In this document: piece after piece, positions 1-9,211 of the stretch
How positions within the stretch are numbered: position 1 is the stretch's first letter
How the letters are laid out: each line of letters opens with the position of its first letter
Origin: Deltaproteobacteria bacterium
Lineage (GTDB): Bacteria; Desulfobacterota; Syntrophia; Syntrophales; Smithellaceae
Length of the DNA: 48,032 nucleotides
NCBI GenBank assembly: GCA_012729055.1
Contig: JAAYDW010000021.1
Location: 1 to 48,032 of the forward strand
Direction of reading: 5' to 3'
Translations under genes and position numbers: made by a program
Notes under the pieces: model-generated
The model's database searches: none
Seen by the model: the letters and a program-made list of their open reading frames with translations, nothing else
Told to the model about the DNA's origin: nothing

Positions 1-1297
1 ATCCCGCGCCGTTATCCCGAATGGTTAACATCACCTGCGGATGGCTGTACGTGAGAATGACATCCACCGCCGTCGCCCGGGCGTGCTTGGCGATATTTGT
101 CAGCCCTTCCTGAACGATGCGGTAGATGGCCAGTTCAACTTCGGGACTGAGCTGTTTTTTGAAACCCAGCGCCGAGAAGTCGACATGAATCCCCGGCTGA
201 TTCATCCTGAACTCCTCGACGCGCCTCATCAGCGCCGGCAGCAGGACGATTTGATTGTGAAGCTCCGGGCGCAGATAGGAGGTGTTGTCTCTTGCAATCC
301 CCACCAGCCGCTCCACGCTGTGCACCAGCGCCTCGCTGCGCCGCCTTTGCTCCGCGTATTTGGAAGGAAGAGTCTTCAGCAGATAATCGAGATTGAAGCG
401 CATGGCGGTCAGGATCTGCCCCATTTCATCATGAAGATTGGCGGCCAGGATTTTTCTTTCCTCTTCGCGGATTTTGACCAGCCGCCGGGAAAGCTGGCGG
501 ATTTCCTCTTCGGCCTTTTTGCTTTTCGTAATATCGATGAAATTGACGACGGCAGCCGGTTTCCCCATGTACATCGCATGCGTGGCGCGGATTTCCGCCC
601 ACGTCGTCTTGCCGTTTTTATCGATATACCGAAACGTGTACTGCTCCGGCGTAAACTGCCCCTTTTCCCGCTTCGTGCCCCGTTCCTTGATGACCGCCCG
701 ATCCGCCGGATGAATGTGACGCCAGAACTCCACGCCGATCAGTTCCTCGGAGCTTTTATAACCCAGCATTTCCGCGCAGCGCTGGTTGGTGAATTGAACG
801 CGTCCGTCCTGGTGCACCAGAATCGCCGAAAGAGAGCTTTCCACGACGGTGCGATATTTTTCTTCCGACTGGTTGAGGGCCAGTTCGGCCAGTTTCCGGT
901 CCGTGATATCCAGGACAAATCCCTCGCAGCCGACAATGGCATTGCCGGCGTCGCGGCGGGCGAATTGCGTGATCCGGACATCGAAGGCCGTTTTATCCAT
1001 CCGGCGAAAACGGGTTTCGTAATCCTGAACGAACCCCTGTTCGGCAAGACATTTCCTCAGGCGCTTGCAATCCTTTGCACTGGCGAAGAACGAATCGATG
1101 GATGCCTTTCCGATGAAGTCTTCCCGCGATTCGCCGCCCAGCATGGCAGCGCCCGGCGAATTGATATCCAGAAAGACGCCTTGATCATCGGTGAGATAAA
1201 CGAGCGCCGGCGACTTCTCTAAAAGATGCCTCATCCACCGCTGCGGGAATTGGGATGCGGTCTTTGTCGGTTGTTTTAACTGCATATTCTTGGCCAC
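1..1297 (-). CDS. PAS-domain sensor histidine kinase, 3' end outside window
   Basis: Reading the minus strand from a GTG at 1297 (alternative ATG at 1285, same frame) gives an open frame that runs off the window start. It contains two PAS-type segments, the second with the stretch around GYKSSEELIGVEFW. These are followed by a HisKA_3 dimerisation and phospho-acceptor motif (LHDEMGQIL) and the start of a HATPase domain with the N-box IYRIVQEGLTNIAKHAR and the G1 box DNGAG at the edge. This is the NarX/DegS type of kinase, which normally phosphorylates a LuxR/NarL-type response regulator; a partner would be expected beyond position 1. No transmembrane segment is seen, so it is probably cytoplasmic. 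The signal sensed is unknown. No strong ribosome binding site decides between the two starts. Confidence 0.85.
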   Translation of the reverse strand, partial: MAKNMQLKQPTKTASQFPQRWMRHLLEKSPALVYLTDDQGVFLDINSPGAAMLGGESREDFIGKASIDSFFASAKDCKRLRKCLAEQGFVQDYETRFRRMDKTAFDVRITQFARRDAGNAIVGCEGFVLDITDRKLAELALNQSEEKYRTVVESSLSAILVHQDGRVQFTNQRCAEMLGYKSSEELIGVEFWRHIHPADRAVIKERGTKREKGQFTPEQYTFRYIDKNGKTTWAEIRATHAMYMGKPAAVVNFIDITKSKKAEEEIRQLSRRLVKIREEERKILAANLHDEMGQILTAMRFNLDYLLKTLPSKYAEQRRRSEALVHSVERLVGIARDNTSYLRPELHNQIVLLPALMRRVEEFRMNQPGIHVDFSALGFKKQLSPEVELAIYRIVQEGLTNIAKHARATAVDVILTYSHPQVMLTIRDNGAG

Positions 1298-1400
1298 GAT
1301 TGTTTATCTCATATTATGCGGGCGGTTGCAATTCAAGACATTTCCGCGCCGGCCGGACCGGCTGTCTCATCACCGCTTATCTCGCCGTGAAGCCCGGTTG

Positions 1401-1437
1401 AAAAAGTGCCCCGTTCTCCGGGGGGAGAAAGGGGCAC
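1401..1437 (-). terminator. Rho-independent terminator of the LivK-like gene
   Basis: A 7-bp stem GTGCCCC/GGGGCAC encloses a second stem TTCTCC/GGAGAA. On the minus strand it is followed directly by five T residues (1401-1405 in complement). It lies 70 bp after the stop of the binding-protein gene. Confidence 0.85.
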
Positions 1438-1506
1438 GTAAAGGGTGACAACCAATAATCACTAAATCAATTCCCGTCTCAAACAGACCGGCCGGGAAAG
1501 GCACGC

Positions 1507-2970
1507 TTATTCAGCGCCGCTTTTTCCCTTGCAGCGATCCAATTTTTCATCCATCCAGGGAATGACCTTCTCCGCCGGAATGTCCCAGGACGGTCCGCAA
1601 AGCGAGCTGCCTTTCACCCAGTAATAGGGCGGCATGTTCATGGAAACCTTCTGCTTGTCCGGCTCTACAAATTCGCAGACCCGGAATCCCTGAATCGCCT
1701 TGTGATCGCAGGCGCGCATCCTGGAGACGCGGCCGCTGACAAACTGATAGGAATCTCCCTCGAAGACCGGGATGATCTTTTCCGCATCCGTGCTGCCCGC
1801 GCGTTCGATGACGCTGTACAGCCAGTACATCTGCTGGGTCCAGAAACCGTAGGTTCCCCAGGGGTACTCAAAGGTTGCGCTGTTGAAAGGCGCTGTTTTG
1901 AACTTTTTCCATTCGTTTCTCCAGACCGTGTAGTACTTCTTCATGCCCGCGTTGGTGAACTGCGGACCGGCCTGTTCAAAGTGTTTGATGTTCATGAGGC
2001 CCTTCGTTCCTTCGACGCCGACTTCCGCCAGCATGTTCGGCTCATCCATGAACAGGTTGGCGAAGGGAAGCGTGATCCCCATCTGCCGGGACTGCTTCAG
2101 CACGTTGGCCGCATCGGGAGACCAGTCGCCGGTGTAAACGACTTCGGCGCCGGAGGCCTTGATCTTGGTCAGATACGGAGCGAAATCCGTCTGGAAGAGC
2201 TTATGATAGTCTTCGCCGACAATCTCGGCTTCCGGATAGTATTCCTTCAAACCTTTCTTGAAGCCGGCGGCCAGTTCGCGACCGAAGGAGTAATCCTGGC
2301 ACAGAATGTAGAATTTCTTTTCTTTCTTGCGGATCTGGCCGTAATAATACGCAACGCCGCGGCCGACCGCTTCGGTCGAATCGGAGGTCATGAAGGCATA
2401 GCGGGAGAAATTGGTCGCATCCTGCAGGTCGTCCGACAGGGCTCCGATGTTCAGGGCGATGACTTTGTACTTGTTGGCCACTTCGTTGGCGATCTTCATG
2501 ACGTTGCTGCCCGATGTTCCGATCAGGACATTCACTTTTTCCTGGAGCACCATCCGCTCACAGATCTTCTTGGCGGCATCCGGTTTGGACTGGCTGTCGG
2601 CCTTGAACAGAGCGATCTTTTTCTTCTTGCCGTCAACCAGAATGCCGCCGCGCGCATTGATGTCGTAAGCGACAAACGTGGCGCACAGCCAGGCCATCTG
2701 GCCGTTTAACGCGCCCGGTCCCGAGTGGGGCCAGACGATCGCGACGCGGATCGTGTCGCCTTCGGGATTGACCCAGTTGGCCGGATCCCAGCCTTTCATG
2801 TTGCCCATTTTGCTGGCGTCAAAAGCCGCTTTGGCCGCCGGGGCCGCCTTGGCCGGAGCTGCCTTGGCTTTTGAAGCTTTCTGGTCTTTGGCCGCCAGGG
2901 CCATTGACCAGGCGCCGACGAGCAAAACACACATCAAAACCGTTACAATTATCTTGCCTGTTATTCTCAT
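1507..2970 (-). CDS. Branched-chain amino acid-type ABC transporter substrate-binding protein (LivK-like)
   Basis: The 487-residue product starts with a Sec signal peptide (KIIVTVLMCVLLVGAWSMALA) and an Ala/Lys-rich linker. A periplasmic-binding-protein type I fold follows (IRVAIVWPHSGPGALNG, INARGGILVDGKKKKI, LIGTSGSNVMKIANEVANKY). It should bind a small ligand in the periplasm and deliver it to a Liv-type ABC permease. No permease or ATPase gene lies beside it, so it is an orphan here; the ligand could be an amino acid, an aromatic acid or another carboxylate. It is longer than typical LivK (about 370 residues) because of the linker and a C-terminal extension. It is followed by a strong terminator and is likely monocistronic. 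Confidence 0.9.
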   Translation of the reverse strand: MRITGKIIVTVLMCVLLVGAWSMALAAKDQKASKAKAAPAKAAPAAKAAFDASKMGNMKGWDPANWVNPEGDTIRVAIVWPHSGPGALNGQMAWLCATFVAYDINARGGILVDGKKKKIALFKADSQSKPDAAKKICERMVLQEKVNVLIGTSGSNVMKIANEVANKYKVIALNIGALSDDLQDATNFSRYAFMTSDSTEAVGRGVAYYYGQIRKKEKKFYILCQDYSFGRELAAGFKKGLKEYYPEAEIVGEDYHKLFQTDFAPYLTKIKASGAEVVYTGDWSPDAANVLKQSRQMGITLPFANLFMDEPNMLAEVGVEGTKGLMNIKHFEQAGPQFTNAGMKKYYTVWRNEWKKFKTAPFNSATFEYPWGTYGFWTQQMYWLYSVIERAGSTDAEKIIPVFEGDSYQFVSGRVSRMRACDHKAIQGFRVCEFVEPDKQKVSMNMPPYYWVKGSSLCGPSWDIPAEKVIPWMDEKLDRCKGKSGAE

Positions 2971-3194
2971 CTTTCTACCTACATTTCTTTTAGTTGTTCA
3001 CATGCCGCATTTCATCATGGATCGCTTTGCTGTCTTCATCGGGCGGGCGTCAAATCACTCGATAGCCCCGCTGTTCCACCCAGTTTATGTCGCCTTTACC
3101 GCTTATACTTTTTAGGACGATTCCGGATGAAAAACCAATGGGCGTGTCCCCCCATTTGAAGGGATGGCAACCCTACTTTCTTCGCCGGACGCGA

Positions 3195-3378
3195 GCAGTG
3201 AAATTGAAAAAGGAGGAGTCGTTTGAGAGAAAATATGCCCTTAAAGGCAAAGAGTTTATTTTGTTATTGGGCGTCACATGAATTGCGAATGTTCCATGCA
3301 AAGCTGGCCAAGTGCATCGGCATAAGCCCGCCGGGCGTTGGTTACAGCGTTGAAAGGGGAAATAAGAACCTTTATTAA
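3195..3378 (+). pseudogene. Decayed C-terminal fragment of a REP-associated tyrosine transposase (RAYT)
   Basis: One frame encodes KKEESFERKYALKGKEF. After a frame change, KAKSLFCYWASHELRM is followed by KLAKCIGISPPGVGYSVERG and a TAA near 3376. This order (ERKYRLK-like, then ARSLLCYWA-like, then a helix-turn-helix with GISQPAV-like sequence) is my recollection of how RAYT/Y1-type transposases of this kind end. The fragment lacks the catalytic HUH and tyrosine region and has at least one frameshift, so it is dead. The assignment rests on remembered family motifs, not on an alignment. Confidence 0.6.
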
Positions 3379-3698
3379 TGCATGCCGAGTTGAATTTTAA
3401 CGACTTCCTCAACTTTGCGCATGTCCTCTTCTGAAAGAATTCCAGCGCAATTGAGTAGCCGCAATTTGCTTACCGTGGCCAGTTGATCTGCCATAGCTTT
3501 GCTTTCTTTACCGTCAAAAAGCACCCTTGCCTCACTTGGATAAAGACGATCTGTGTTGCTCGTAAGTGGAACAACCTGAACTCTATTTAAAAATTTGTTT
3601 GACGCGTTGTTACTGATGATTACGGCAGGACGTTTCTTTCTGATCTCTCCACCTACAGAAGGATCGAAATTTATCCACCAGATTTCACATCGCTTCAT
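3375..3698 (-). CDS. MazF/PemK-family toxin endoribonuclease
   Basis: The 107-residue protein has the family opening ([30 protein letters not shown]) and the core VVPLTSN. The central [13 protein letters not shown] and the C-terminal helix are also typical. MazF toxins cleave mRNA at short motifs and are held inactive by the antitoxin encoded just upstream. The toxin ATG overlaps the antitoxin end by 14 bp, which is typical of a translationally coupled TA operon. Length matches the family (about 110 residues). The cleavage motif cannot be read from sequence. Confidence 0.9.
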   Translation of the reverse strand: MKRCEIWWINFDPSVGGEIRKKRPAVIISNNASNKFLNRVQVVPLTSNTDRLYPSEARVLFDGKESKAMADQLATVSKLRLLNCAGILSEEDMRKVEEVVKIQLGMH

Positions 3699-3921
3699 GC
3701 TCCATATCCTTATCCTTTATATTTATTTCGGCCCACTCCAGTGCTTCATTTTCTCTTTTTCTATCTTTTGCCATTTCGGCATAGGCAGACTCGTAATCAG
3801 GACGAACAACGTAAGGGCGAACTAGTTCCTGAACAAATCTGCTTATTTTGCGCTGTCCAATGACCTTATGAAGTCCTGCGTAAACTTCTTCATCTACGGT
3901 TATGGTTAATTTCTTTTGCAT
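3685..3921 (-). CDS. Antitoxin of the MazF-like toxin, ribbon-helix-helix type
   Basis: The 78-residue product begins [21 protein letters not shown], a ribbon-helix-helix DNA-binding start, and ends in an acidic, charged tail of the kind that wraps the toxin. The start at 3921 is chosen because GGAGGT lies 6 nt upstream; a longer frame reaching 3972 would begin inside the promoter. It should neutralise the toxin and repress its own operon through the palindrome between promoter and start. It is an RHH partner rather than an AbrB-type MazE. Confidence 0.88.
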   Translation of the reverse strand: MQKKLTITVDEEVYAGLHKVIGQRKISRFVQELVRPYVVRPDYESAYAEMAKDRKRENEALEWAEINIKDKDMEHEAM

Positions 3922-3934
3922 ATCATACCTCCAT

Positions 3935-3944
3935 TGCACGTGCA
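3935..3944. promoter_or_regulatory. Palindromic operator candidate of the TA operon
   Basis: TGCACGTGCA is a perfect 10-bp palindrome that touches the last base of the -10 box, so it would cover the transcription start. A ribbon-helix-helix antitoxin bound here would block transcription. The binding itself is inferred. Confidence 0.55.
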
Positions 3945-3972
3945 TTATACGTATTGCCGCTAAGTATGTCAA
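3944..3972 (-). promoter_or_regulatory. Consensus sigma-70 promoter of the TA operon
   Basis: On the minus strand, TTGACA (3967-3972) and TATAAT (3944-3949) are separated by exactly 17 bp. Both hexamers match the sigma-70 consensus in all positions. The antitoxin start codon lies 23 bp downstream of the -10 box. Confidence 0.85.
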
Positions 3973-4280
3973 AAGATAATTTCATGCCAACGAAAAGCTG
4001 AGCCGGAGACGCGAAGCGGAAGAAACATTGGGACGTTGGGAAGAAATATTGGCACGCTGTAAACTTTTAAACATTTCGTTATCGCACCGACAATTCGCTT
4101 AAACGGATGTCTGGCTGAAGGAAGAGACTCCATACTGATAGAGCGACGAAATGATTGCCAGCTATTAGACTGAGAGGACATGAAGAGAGCAACTTATTAT
4201 TTTACCCCTGTCCCTGACATGACCTCTCTGTCCCTGGCGTGCTGCCGAACGGTTTGCCTCGTGCCGTGCAGATCATTGGA
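3973..4280. other. Gene-free stretch with REP-like GGGACAG repeats
   Basis: No convincing gene is seen. On the minus strand, near 4205-4240, the heptamer GGGACAG occurs twice a short distance apart. Similar short direct repeats are common near RAYT elements in related bacteria, and the region sits about 600 bp from the RAYT fragment. The link is an inference. Confidence 0.35.
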
Positions 4281-6419
4281 TTACGGGAACAGGGTCTGCA
4301 AATAGGCCTTCATCGCCGGGCTCAATGGCTTGTAGAGTTTGGCGTTGTAAGAAGCATTATACGGAATCCCTTTGGAGGTCAGATCCACAAACTGAATGGA
4401 CGGGTCGGTAAATGCGTTTCCCGAACCCGGCACAATCGGATCGCCGCCTCGCGGCCGGGTCGGATCTGTGGGGCCTAAATCCCTGCCATACATTGTCGCG
4501 TAGTTGGGAGGATTTCCCTTCAACGGATTCTGAAGGATCTGTTGCGTGGCAATGGCATACTTTCGCGATGTGGCTGCGGGCGTTCCCGCTTTGACGGCCG
4601 TGTCAACATTAATCGCCTCGATGGAAATGCTGTAGTCTGTGTTGAGGAAGATCTCGAAGGTGCGGAACTGCTGCGGGAAATCACGAAGGGAGGAGGTTTC
4701 CACCTGCCAGAAACCCTTTTCAGGCGCGCCCGCCCGATCAGGCGATAAAAAGGCCTTCACGGTATTGACATGACGATGCCCGGCAATCCACATTAAAAGA
4801 TTCGGCGCGTTCTGAAGAGCCCCCACCAGCTCCGTTATCGTGCAGGCATTGGTGGTTGTGGTGGATGCATCGCCATGGGCGCCAAGCCACCATTCCATTT
4901 CGGTGCCCACATTGGTCACACAGATCGGAATATGCGCTGCAATGATCATCAACTGATTGGCCGTCTGGCCATCGGCAAGTTCGGCTTGCAGCCAGGCCCA
5001 GCGCGTTTCGTCAAGAAAGCCGTGGCCATGGATATCAATGGAGCCGTCGTCCTCCCGCTGCGTGTCGTCCAGCACGATGACCTTGAGCGGCACATCCGAC
5101 CTGGGCACAAAACTGTAACAGGCAAAGCCGGCTCTTTCGCTTAACGGAACCAGGGAATAATTCGGGTTGGAAGAAACCAGATGAAAACCATGTCCTGACG
5201 GCTGGGACGTTGTGTTGAAAAATTCCGAAATCCATTCGGTTCTGTGCAGTGCGCGGCGGTTGGGATCGGCAACCACCTGGGGCGGGGCGTTATAGTCTTC
5301 GACAGGCCCGGAGGAGATGATGGCGCCATAAGGGGAGGCGCCGTCGATCACGCCCTGGTAAAACCTTGCCTCCGGATCATTCATCTTGTTCCTGTCGATG
5401 TTGGCCGGGAAGTTGGCGGGAATGGGGATGAGCAGATTATTCGATAGGGACCAGACGGTATCGCTTACGTAAGGCTGTTCAAGACCGGACTCATCGATGG
5501 GGAAGGAACCGATCATAAAGTGGTCATGGTTGCCCAGGGTCTGGTAGAACGGGATGGATCTGTCCAGCCCCGCCGCCTTGAACGGCTTCTGAAAATCAAT
5601 GGTGGACGCGCCGCGATGGCTTCCGGAACTCGGCGTGATGACTTTGCCGTCAATGATATCCAGATACCACCGAAGTTCGTTGTACATCGCCGTATTGGAG
5701 ACATCTCCCAGCGAAATGAAAAAATCAAAGGGATTGTTGCGGTGCAGGGCGTTTGCCGTCTGAATGGCGGCGTCAAACACCTGTGGCGTATAAAGCATGA
5801 CGCCCGAGTAGATGGAGCTGTTTGGTCCGGCGTACCCCGGAAGACTCTGCTGGAGGTAGATCAACTGGTTGGGTGCTTCCTTGTCGGTCAGATGGATATC
5901 CGTCATGGCAAAAAAGTTCACCAGCCGTGTTTTTTGCGCGACGGATGCGGCATGGTAACCGTCCGGCATGATATCCGTCCGCTCCACGAGAGGAAGAGGC
6001 CAGTTCACGTAGATCCACTGGCCGTAGCCCAGCCCGTCATAGTCCGGAATCCGGCACAATTGAGCCCAGGTCAGCGCCGTCCCGCCATTGGGGCTCGACG
6101 CAGGGAAAGACGGATCTCCGGGCTCGGGCATATGGCCGGGAGGGGGAGGCTCAGCGGCCGCAATATAGGGAAACGCTATCATCCGCTCCGTCGTTTTGAC
6201 CACTGTGGAATCAATCGGGTAGCCCGCGACCAGCGGTATGGCGCTGTTACTTCCGCCGCCGCATCCCTGGGCCAGCGAACCTAAAGAAAGGGCTGCGACG
6301 GTACCGGCGGAAAATTTTATGAAATTACGACGCGATAATCCCTCGCGATATCTCGTCAACCAGTCTCCGGTTTCTGATGAGGGATGGTTTATCTTTTTTT
6401 GATCTTTTTCTGTCGCCAT
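4281..6419 (-). CDS. Tat-exported calcineurin-like metallophosphoesterase (RPA4764-type)
   Basis: The 712-residue protein has a twin-arginine signal (SRRNFIKFSAGTVAALSLGS) that ends in a possible lipobox (LAQGC). It would therefore be exported folded and perhaps lipid-anchored. Metallophosphoesterase motifs appear in order: DIHLTD, SLGDVSN, LGNHDHF, AAHIPI and WIAGHRHVN, which supply the His, Asp and Asn ligands of a binuclear metal site. Long inserts between motifs give it about twice the length of simple family members; this layout fits the RPA4764-type family as I remember it. The substrate is unknown. It has no obvious operon partner. Confidence 0.88.
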   Translation of the reverse strand: MATEKDQKKINHPSSETGDWLTRYREGLSRRNFIKFSAGTVAALSLGSLAQGCGGGSNSAIPLVAGYPIDSTVVKTTERMIAFPYIAAAEPPPPGHMPEPGDPSFPASSPNGGTALTWAQLCRIPDYDGLGYGQWIYVNWPLPLVERTDIMPDGYHAASVAQKTRLVNFFAMTDIHLTDKEAPNQLIYLQQSLPGYAGPNSSIYSGVMLYTPQVFDAAIQTANALHRNNPFDFFISLGDVSNTAMYNELRWYLDIIDGKVITPSSGSHRGASTIDFQKPFKAAGLDRSIPFYQTLGNHDHFMIGSFPIDESGLEQPYVSDTVWSLSNNLLIPIPANFPANIDRNKMNDPEARFYQGVIDGASPYGAIISSGPVEDYNAPPQVVADPNRRALHRTEWISEFFNTTSQPSGHGFHLVSSNPNYSLVPLSERAGFACYSFVPRSDVPLKVIVLDDTQREDDGSIDIHGHGFLDETRWAWLQAELADGQTANQLMIIAAHIPICVTNVGTEMEWWLGAHGDASTTTTNACTITELVGALQNAPNLLMWIAGHRHVNTVKAFLSPDRAGAPEKGFWQVETSSLRDFPQQFRTFEIFLNTDYSISIEAINVDTAVKAGTPAATSRKYAIATQQILQNPLKGNPPNYATMYGRDLGPTDPTRPRGGDPIVPGSGNAFTDPSIQFVDLTSKGIPYNASYNAKLYKPLSPAMKAYLQTLFP

Positions 6420-6985
6420 GTAGCCGTTTCCTTCCTTGCTTTAATGATTGATTCGTAACCTGTTGAAATCGACGATGCGGAATTACTGCCTTCGGGAAAT
6501 TAATCGTGATGTCTTCGGGCCGGCTCTGATCAAACGGTAATCCGGTTGTCTGGCCTCAAGCAATATCGGTATCCTTCCGGAAAAACTTGAACAGGGATGT
6601 CGAAGGAGAATCCGGAAACGGTTGACGGCCATGGATCATCTTTCATCTCATAATTTTTTTTCATATATTGCATCAGCAATTTGCTCCGGCGGATGTCTTG
6701 AAACAAAGCAAAGCAAGCAGGGCCTCTTCCTGGCTTGACAGAAGCAAGGCTGTTGATGCTGCCCAGGGCTAAGGGCTCCCTTTGTTTCCTGCTCCTTCGG
6801 TTCTCCCGCACGCAAGATATAGGTGCTGATTTCTTCAAATAAAGCAACTAAAAACCCTTATCAATTATAGAATTCCGGCAGATGTGATTTATTCAACCGC
6901 GGTTCCCGGCAATTTCCCCCGGGGATTCCATATTTCCCGCCGTCGTCCATAATGCTGAAATCTTGCTTTTTTGGTTCGGTGTGCT
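6420..6985. other. Intergenic region without a supported gene
   Basis: A 105-codon open frame on the minus strand (6530-6847) has no recognisable domain, no ribosome binding site and unusual composition. It is more AT-rich than the neighbours and could be decayed DNA. A weak promoter-like pair (TTGCTT, 16 bp, TATGTT at 6963-6990) overlaps the pcnB start codons. Confidence 0.4.
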
Positions 6986-8332
6986 ATGTTGCCGGCCATG
7001 CAACCACTAATCATTCCCCGGAAGGAACACCGGATTTCCCGGAAAAAAATAAACCGGAATGTTCTCCGCACACTTTACCGGCTCCACGACAACGGTTTCA
7101 TTGCCTATCTGATCGGGGGGTGTGTCCGCGACCTGCTCCTGGAGCGCACGCCCAAAGACTTCGACATTGCGACAGACGCCAGACCCGGTCAGATCAAACG
7201 TCTCTTTCGAAATTGCCGTCTTATCGGCCGCCGTTTCAGGCTGGCGCATCTGCACTTTGCAGACGAAATTCTCGAAGTATCCACGTTTCGGGCTGATGCC
7301 CTCCCTGAAGAACCGGACACGGAAAGTCCGGCGCCCAACAACCACAACCCCCGTCACCTCAAGGACGATACCGGAATGGTCCTGCGCGACAATGTTTTCG
7401 GCACACCGGAACAGGATGCCCTCCGCCGTGACTTTACGATCAATGCCCTTGCCTATAATATCGCAGATTTTTCGGTCATCGACTACACGACCGGACTCGC
7501 CGATCTCCGCGACGGAATCATCCGCCCCATCGGCGACCCTTACGTGCGCTTTACGGAAGACCCGGTGCGCATGCTCCGCGCCGTTCGTTTTGCCGCATCC
7601 CATCATTTTGTCATCGAACCTGCCACGTGGAAAACCCTCTGCGAGCTCTCCTCGACCATTTCCCGCGCGACGCCGGGAAGGCTCTACGAAGAGATGTTGA
7701 AACTCTTCCTGTTCGGCGCTGCGCGGCCGGCTTTCGGTCTGATGCACGAAAGCGGCCTCCTTGCCGCCCTCTTTTCCAGGCTCGTCAAGTGGCTTGGCGA
7801 AAACACCGACCGTCTGAACATCATGAACGAGAATCTTGGCTGCCTCGACCAACAATGCCAAAGAGGAATATCGCCGTCTCCGGCGCTCTTCTTCGCCGCA
7901 TTCTTCGGTCCCCTTCTTGCGGAGACAGCGCTGGCCGGCCACCGGGAAGGCATTCCTATCCGGTTGACGCAGGATGCCGTGTGCGGGGAGTTCATTTCTG
8001 AGTGCTCGAAGACCGTGAGCATTCCGGGAAAGGTCGTAAATCAACTGCGCAACATCCTCGCCCTGCAGCACGTGCTTCACAAAGTACCGCCGCGCCGTCC
8101 TTCGGTCATCGCCAGGAGACCGGAATTTTCAGACGCCCTGGCCTACCTGCATCTCGCAGGGGAGTCGAAAGGAGCAAATTCATCCGCCGCGGCATGGTGG
8201 GATTCGTTTCTTTCAGGGGAGCCTTCCCCCATCATGACGGAAACGCCGGCCGATGCAGCGCCGGCGAAACGGCGCAGAAGACGGAAACGCAGACGCCGCC
8301 CTGCTGCGCCGGCCGATACAATCCACGGGTAG
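6986..8332 (+). CDS. pcnB: Poly(A) polymerase / tRNA nucleotidyltransferase-family protein, PcnB-like
   Basis: The product (about 448 residues) opens with IPRKEHRISRKKINRNVLRT, as in PcnB. The nucleotidyltransferase core follows: LIGGCVRDLLLERTPKDFDIATDA, with GG and the DxD metal ligands. Next come the RRDFTINALAYN motif and the RNA-binding head (FTEDPVRMLRAVRFAA). The basic C-terminal tail (RRRRKRRRR) is also typical of PcnB rather than of CCA-adding enzymes. It would add 3' A tails to RNA and promote turnover. The start is uncertain: ATG at 6986 and 6998 both lack a clear ribosome binding site, and an upstream TTG at 6971 is in frame. Confidence 0.88.
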   Translation: MLPAMQPLIIPRKEHRISRKKINRNVLRTLYRLHDNGFIAYLIGGCVRDLLLERTPKDFDIATDARPGQIKRLFRNCRLIGRRFRLAHLHFADEILEVSTFRADALPEEPDTESPAPNNHNPRHLKDDTGMVLRDNVFGTPEQDALRRDFTINALAYNIADFSVIDYTTGLADLRDGIIRPIGDPYVRFTEDPVRMLRAVRFAASHHFVIEPATWKTLCELSSTISRATPGRLYEEMLKLFLFGAARPAFGLMHESGLLAALFSRLVKWLGENTDRLNIMNENLGCLDQQCQRGISPSPALFFAAFFGPLLAETALAGHREGIPIRLTQDAVCGEFISECSKTVSIPGKVVNQLRNILALQHVLHKVPPRRPSVIARRPEFSDALAYLHLAGESKGANSSAAAWWDSFLSGEPSPIMTETPADAAPAKRRRRRKRRRRPAAPADTIHG

Positions 8333-8369
8333 GAAAAACCCAGGACCGTTTTGTCGGGCAGATGCCCGG

Positions 8370-8405
8370 CCGACGCTTGCGTCGGACTTTGAAAAGAACT
8401 ATAGT
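8370..8405 (+). promoter_or_regulatory. Hairpin and candidate promoter before the aquaporin gene
   Basis: A 7-bp hairpin CCGACGC-TT-GCGTCGG (8370-8385) overlaps a promoter-like pair: TTGCGT (8377-8382), a 17-bp spacer and TATAGT (8400-8405). The hairpin could act as a weak terminator for pcnB, but no T tract follows. The promoter would give a leader of about 100 nt for the aquaporin gene. Confidence 0.4.
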
Positions 8406-8515
8406 ATACGCCACGGGCAGGCGCCGCAGGGATTCAGCGACAAGCGAAGATCAGAACGGACGCCCATTCTTCCCTGTCCAGGAAACAATAATCCATTCGG
8501 ATAAAGGAGGAATGT

Positions 8516-9205
8516 ATGAAAAAATACGGCGCAGAATTTTTTGGAACATTCTGGCTGGTGCTTGGCGGATGCGGCAGCGCCGTCCTGGCGGCGGCTTTCC
8601 CGGATGTCGGCATCGGACTGCTGGGCGTGGCGCTGGCCTTTGGCCTGACCGTGCTTACGATGGCCTTCGCCATCGGGCACATATCCGGCTGTCACCTGAA
8701 CCCGGCCGTTTCTCTCGGCCTCTGGGCCGGAGGCCGCTTTCCGGGAAAAGAGTTGCCGCCCTATATCATTGCGCAGGTTTTAGGGGGCATTGCAGCAGGG
8801 GGCGTTCTGTTTCTGATTGCTTCGGGTCACGCCGGCTTCGATGTCTCCGCCGGTTTTGCCTCAAACGGCTACGGCGCCCACTCGCCCGGCGGCTACAGTC
8901 TGCCGGCTGCCCTGATAACGGAAGTGGTCATGACCATGATGTTTCTCCTGGTCATTATGGGCGCCACGGATAAAAGGGCGCCGCAGGGATTTGCCCCGAT
9001 TGCCATTGGATTGTGCCTGACGCTCATCCATTTGATCAGCATTCCGGTGACGAACACCTCGGTGAATCCTGCGCGCAGTACGGGCGTTGCTCTGTATGTC
9101 GGCGGTTGGGCGGCAGCGCAGCTCTGGCTCTTCTGGGTGGCCCCGATCATTGGCGGCATGCTTGGCGCGGTCATCTACCGTTTTATCGGCAGCGAAAAAA
9201 GCTGA
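8516..9205 (+). CDS. aqpZ: Aquaporin Z-like water channel
   Basis: The 229-residue inner-membrane protein has the duplicated MIP fold, with both NPA motifs visible ([12 protein letters not shown] and [12 protein letters not shown]). The N-terminal [17 protein letters not shown] is typical of the family. The Arg after the second NPA and the His in helix 5 ([17 protein letters not shown]) form the narrow water-selective filter of AqpZ rather than the wider one of GlpF. No glycerol gene is adjacent. A strong GGAGG lies 5 nt before the ATG. Confidence 0.95.
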   Translation: MKKYGAEFFGTFWLVLGGCGSAVLAAAFPDVGIGLLGVALAFGLTVLTMAFAIGHISGCHLNPAVSLGLWAGGRFPGKELPPYIIAQVLGGIAAGGVLFLIASGHAGFDVSAGFASNGYGAHSPGGYSLPAALITEVVMTMMFLLVIMGATDKRAPQGFAPIAIGLCLTLIHLISIPVTNTSVNPARSTGVALYVGGWAAAQLWLFWVAPIIGGMLGAVIYRFIGSEKS

Positions 9206-9211
9206 CCGGAA

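Noticed and set aside
41-1222. Long plus-strand open frame opposite the sensor kinase
   Set aside because: It lies antisense to a clear PAS-HisKA_3-HATPase frame and has no domain of its own.
3060-3200. Possible riboswitch in the gap before the RAYT fragment
   Set aside because: GGGCGTGTCC and nearby G-rich blocks were compared with remembered c-di-GMP, cobalamin and ykkC patterns, but no core matched; more likely element-associated repeats.
6530-6847. 105-codon minus-strand frame before pcnB
   Set aside because: No ribosome binding site, no recognisable motif and odd composition; treated as non-coding.
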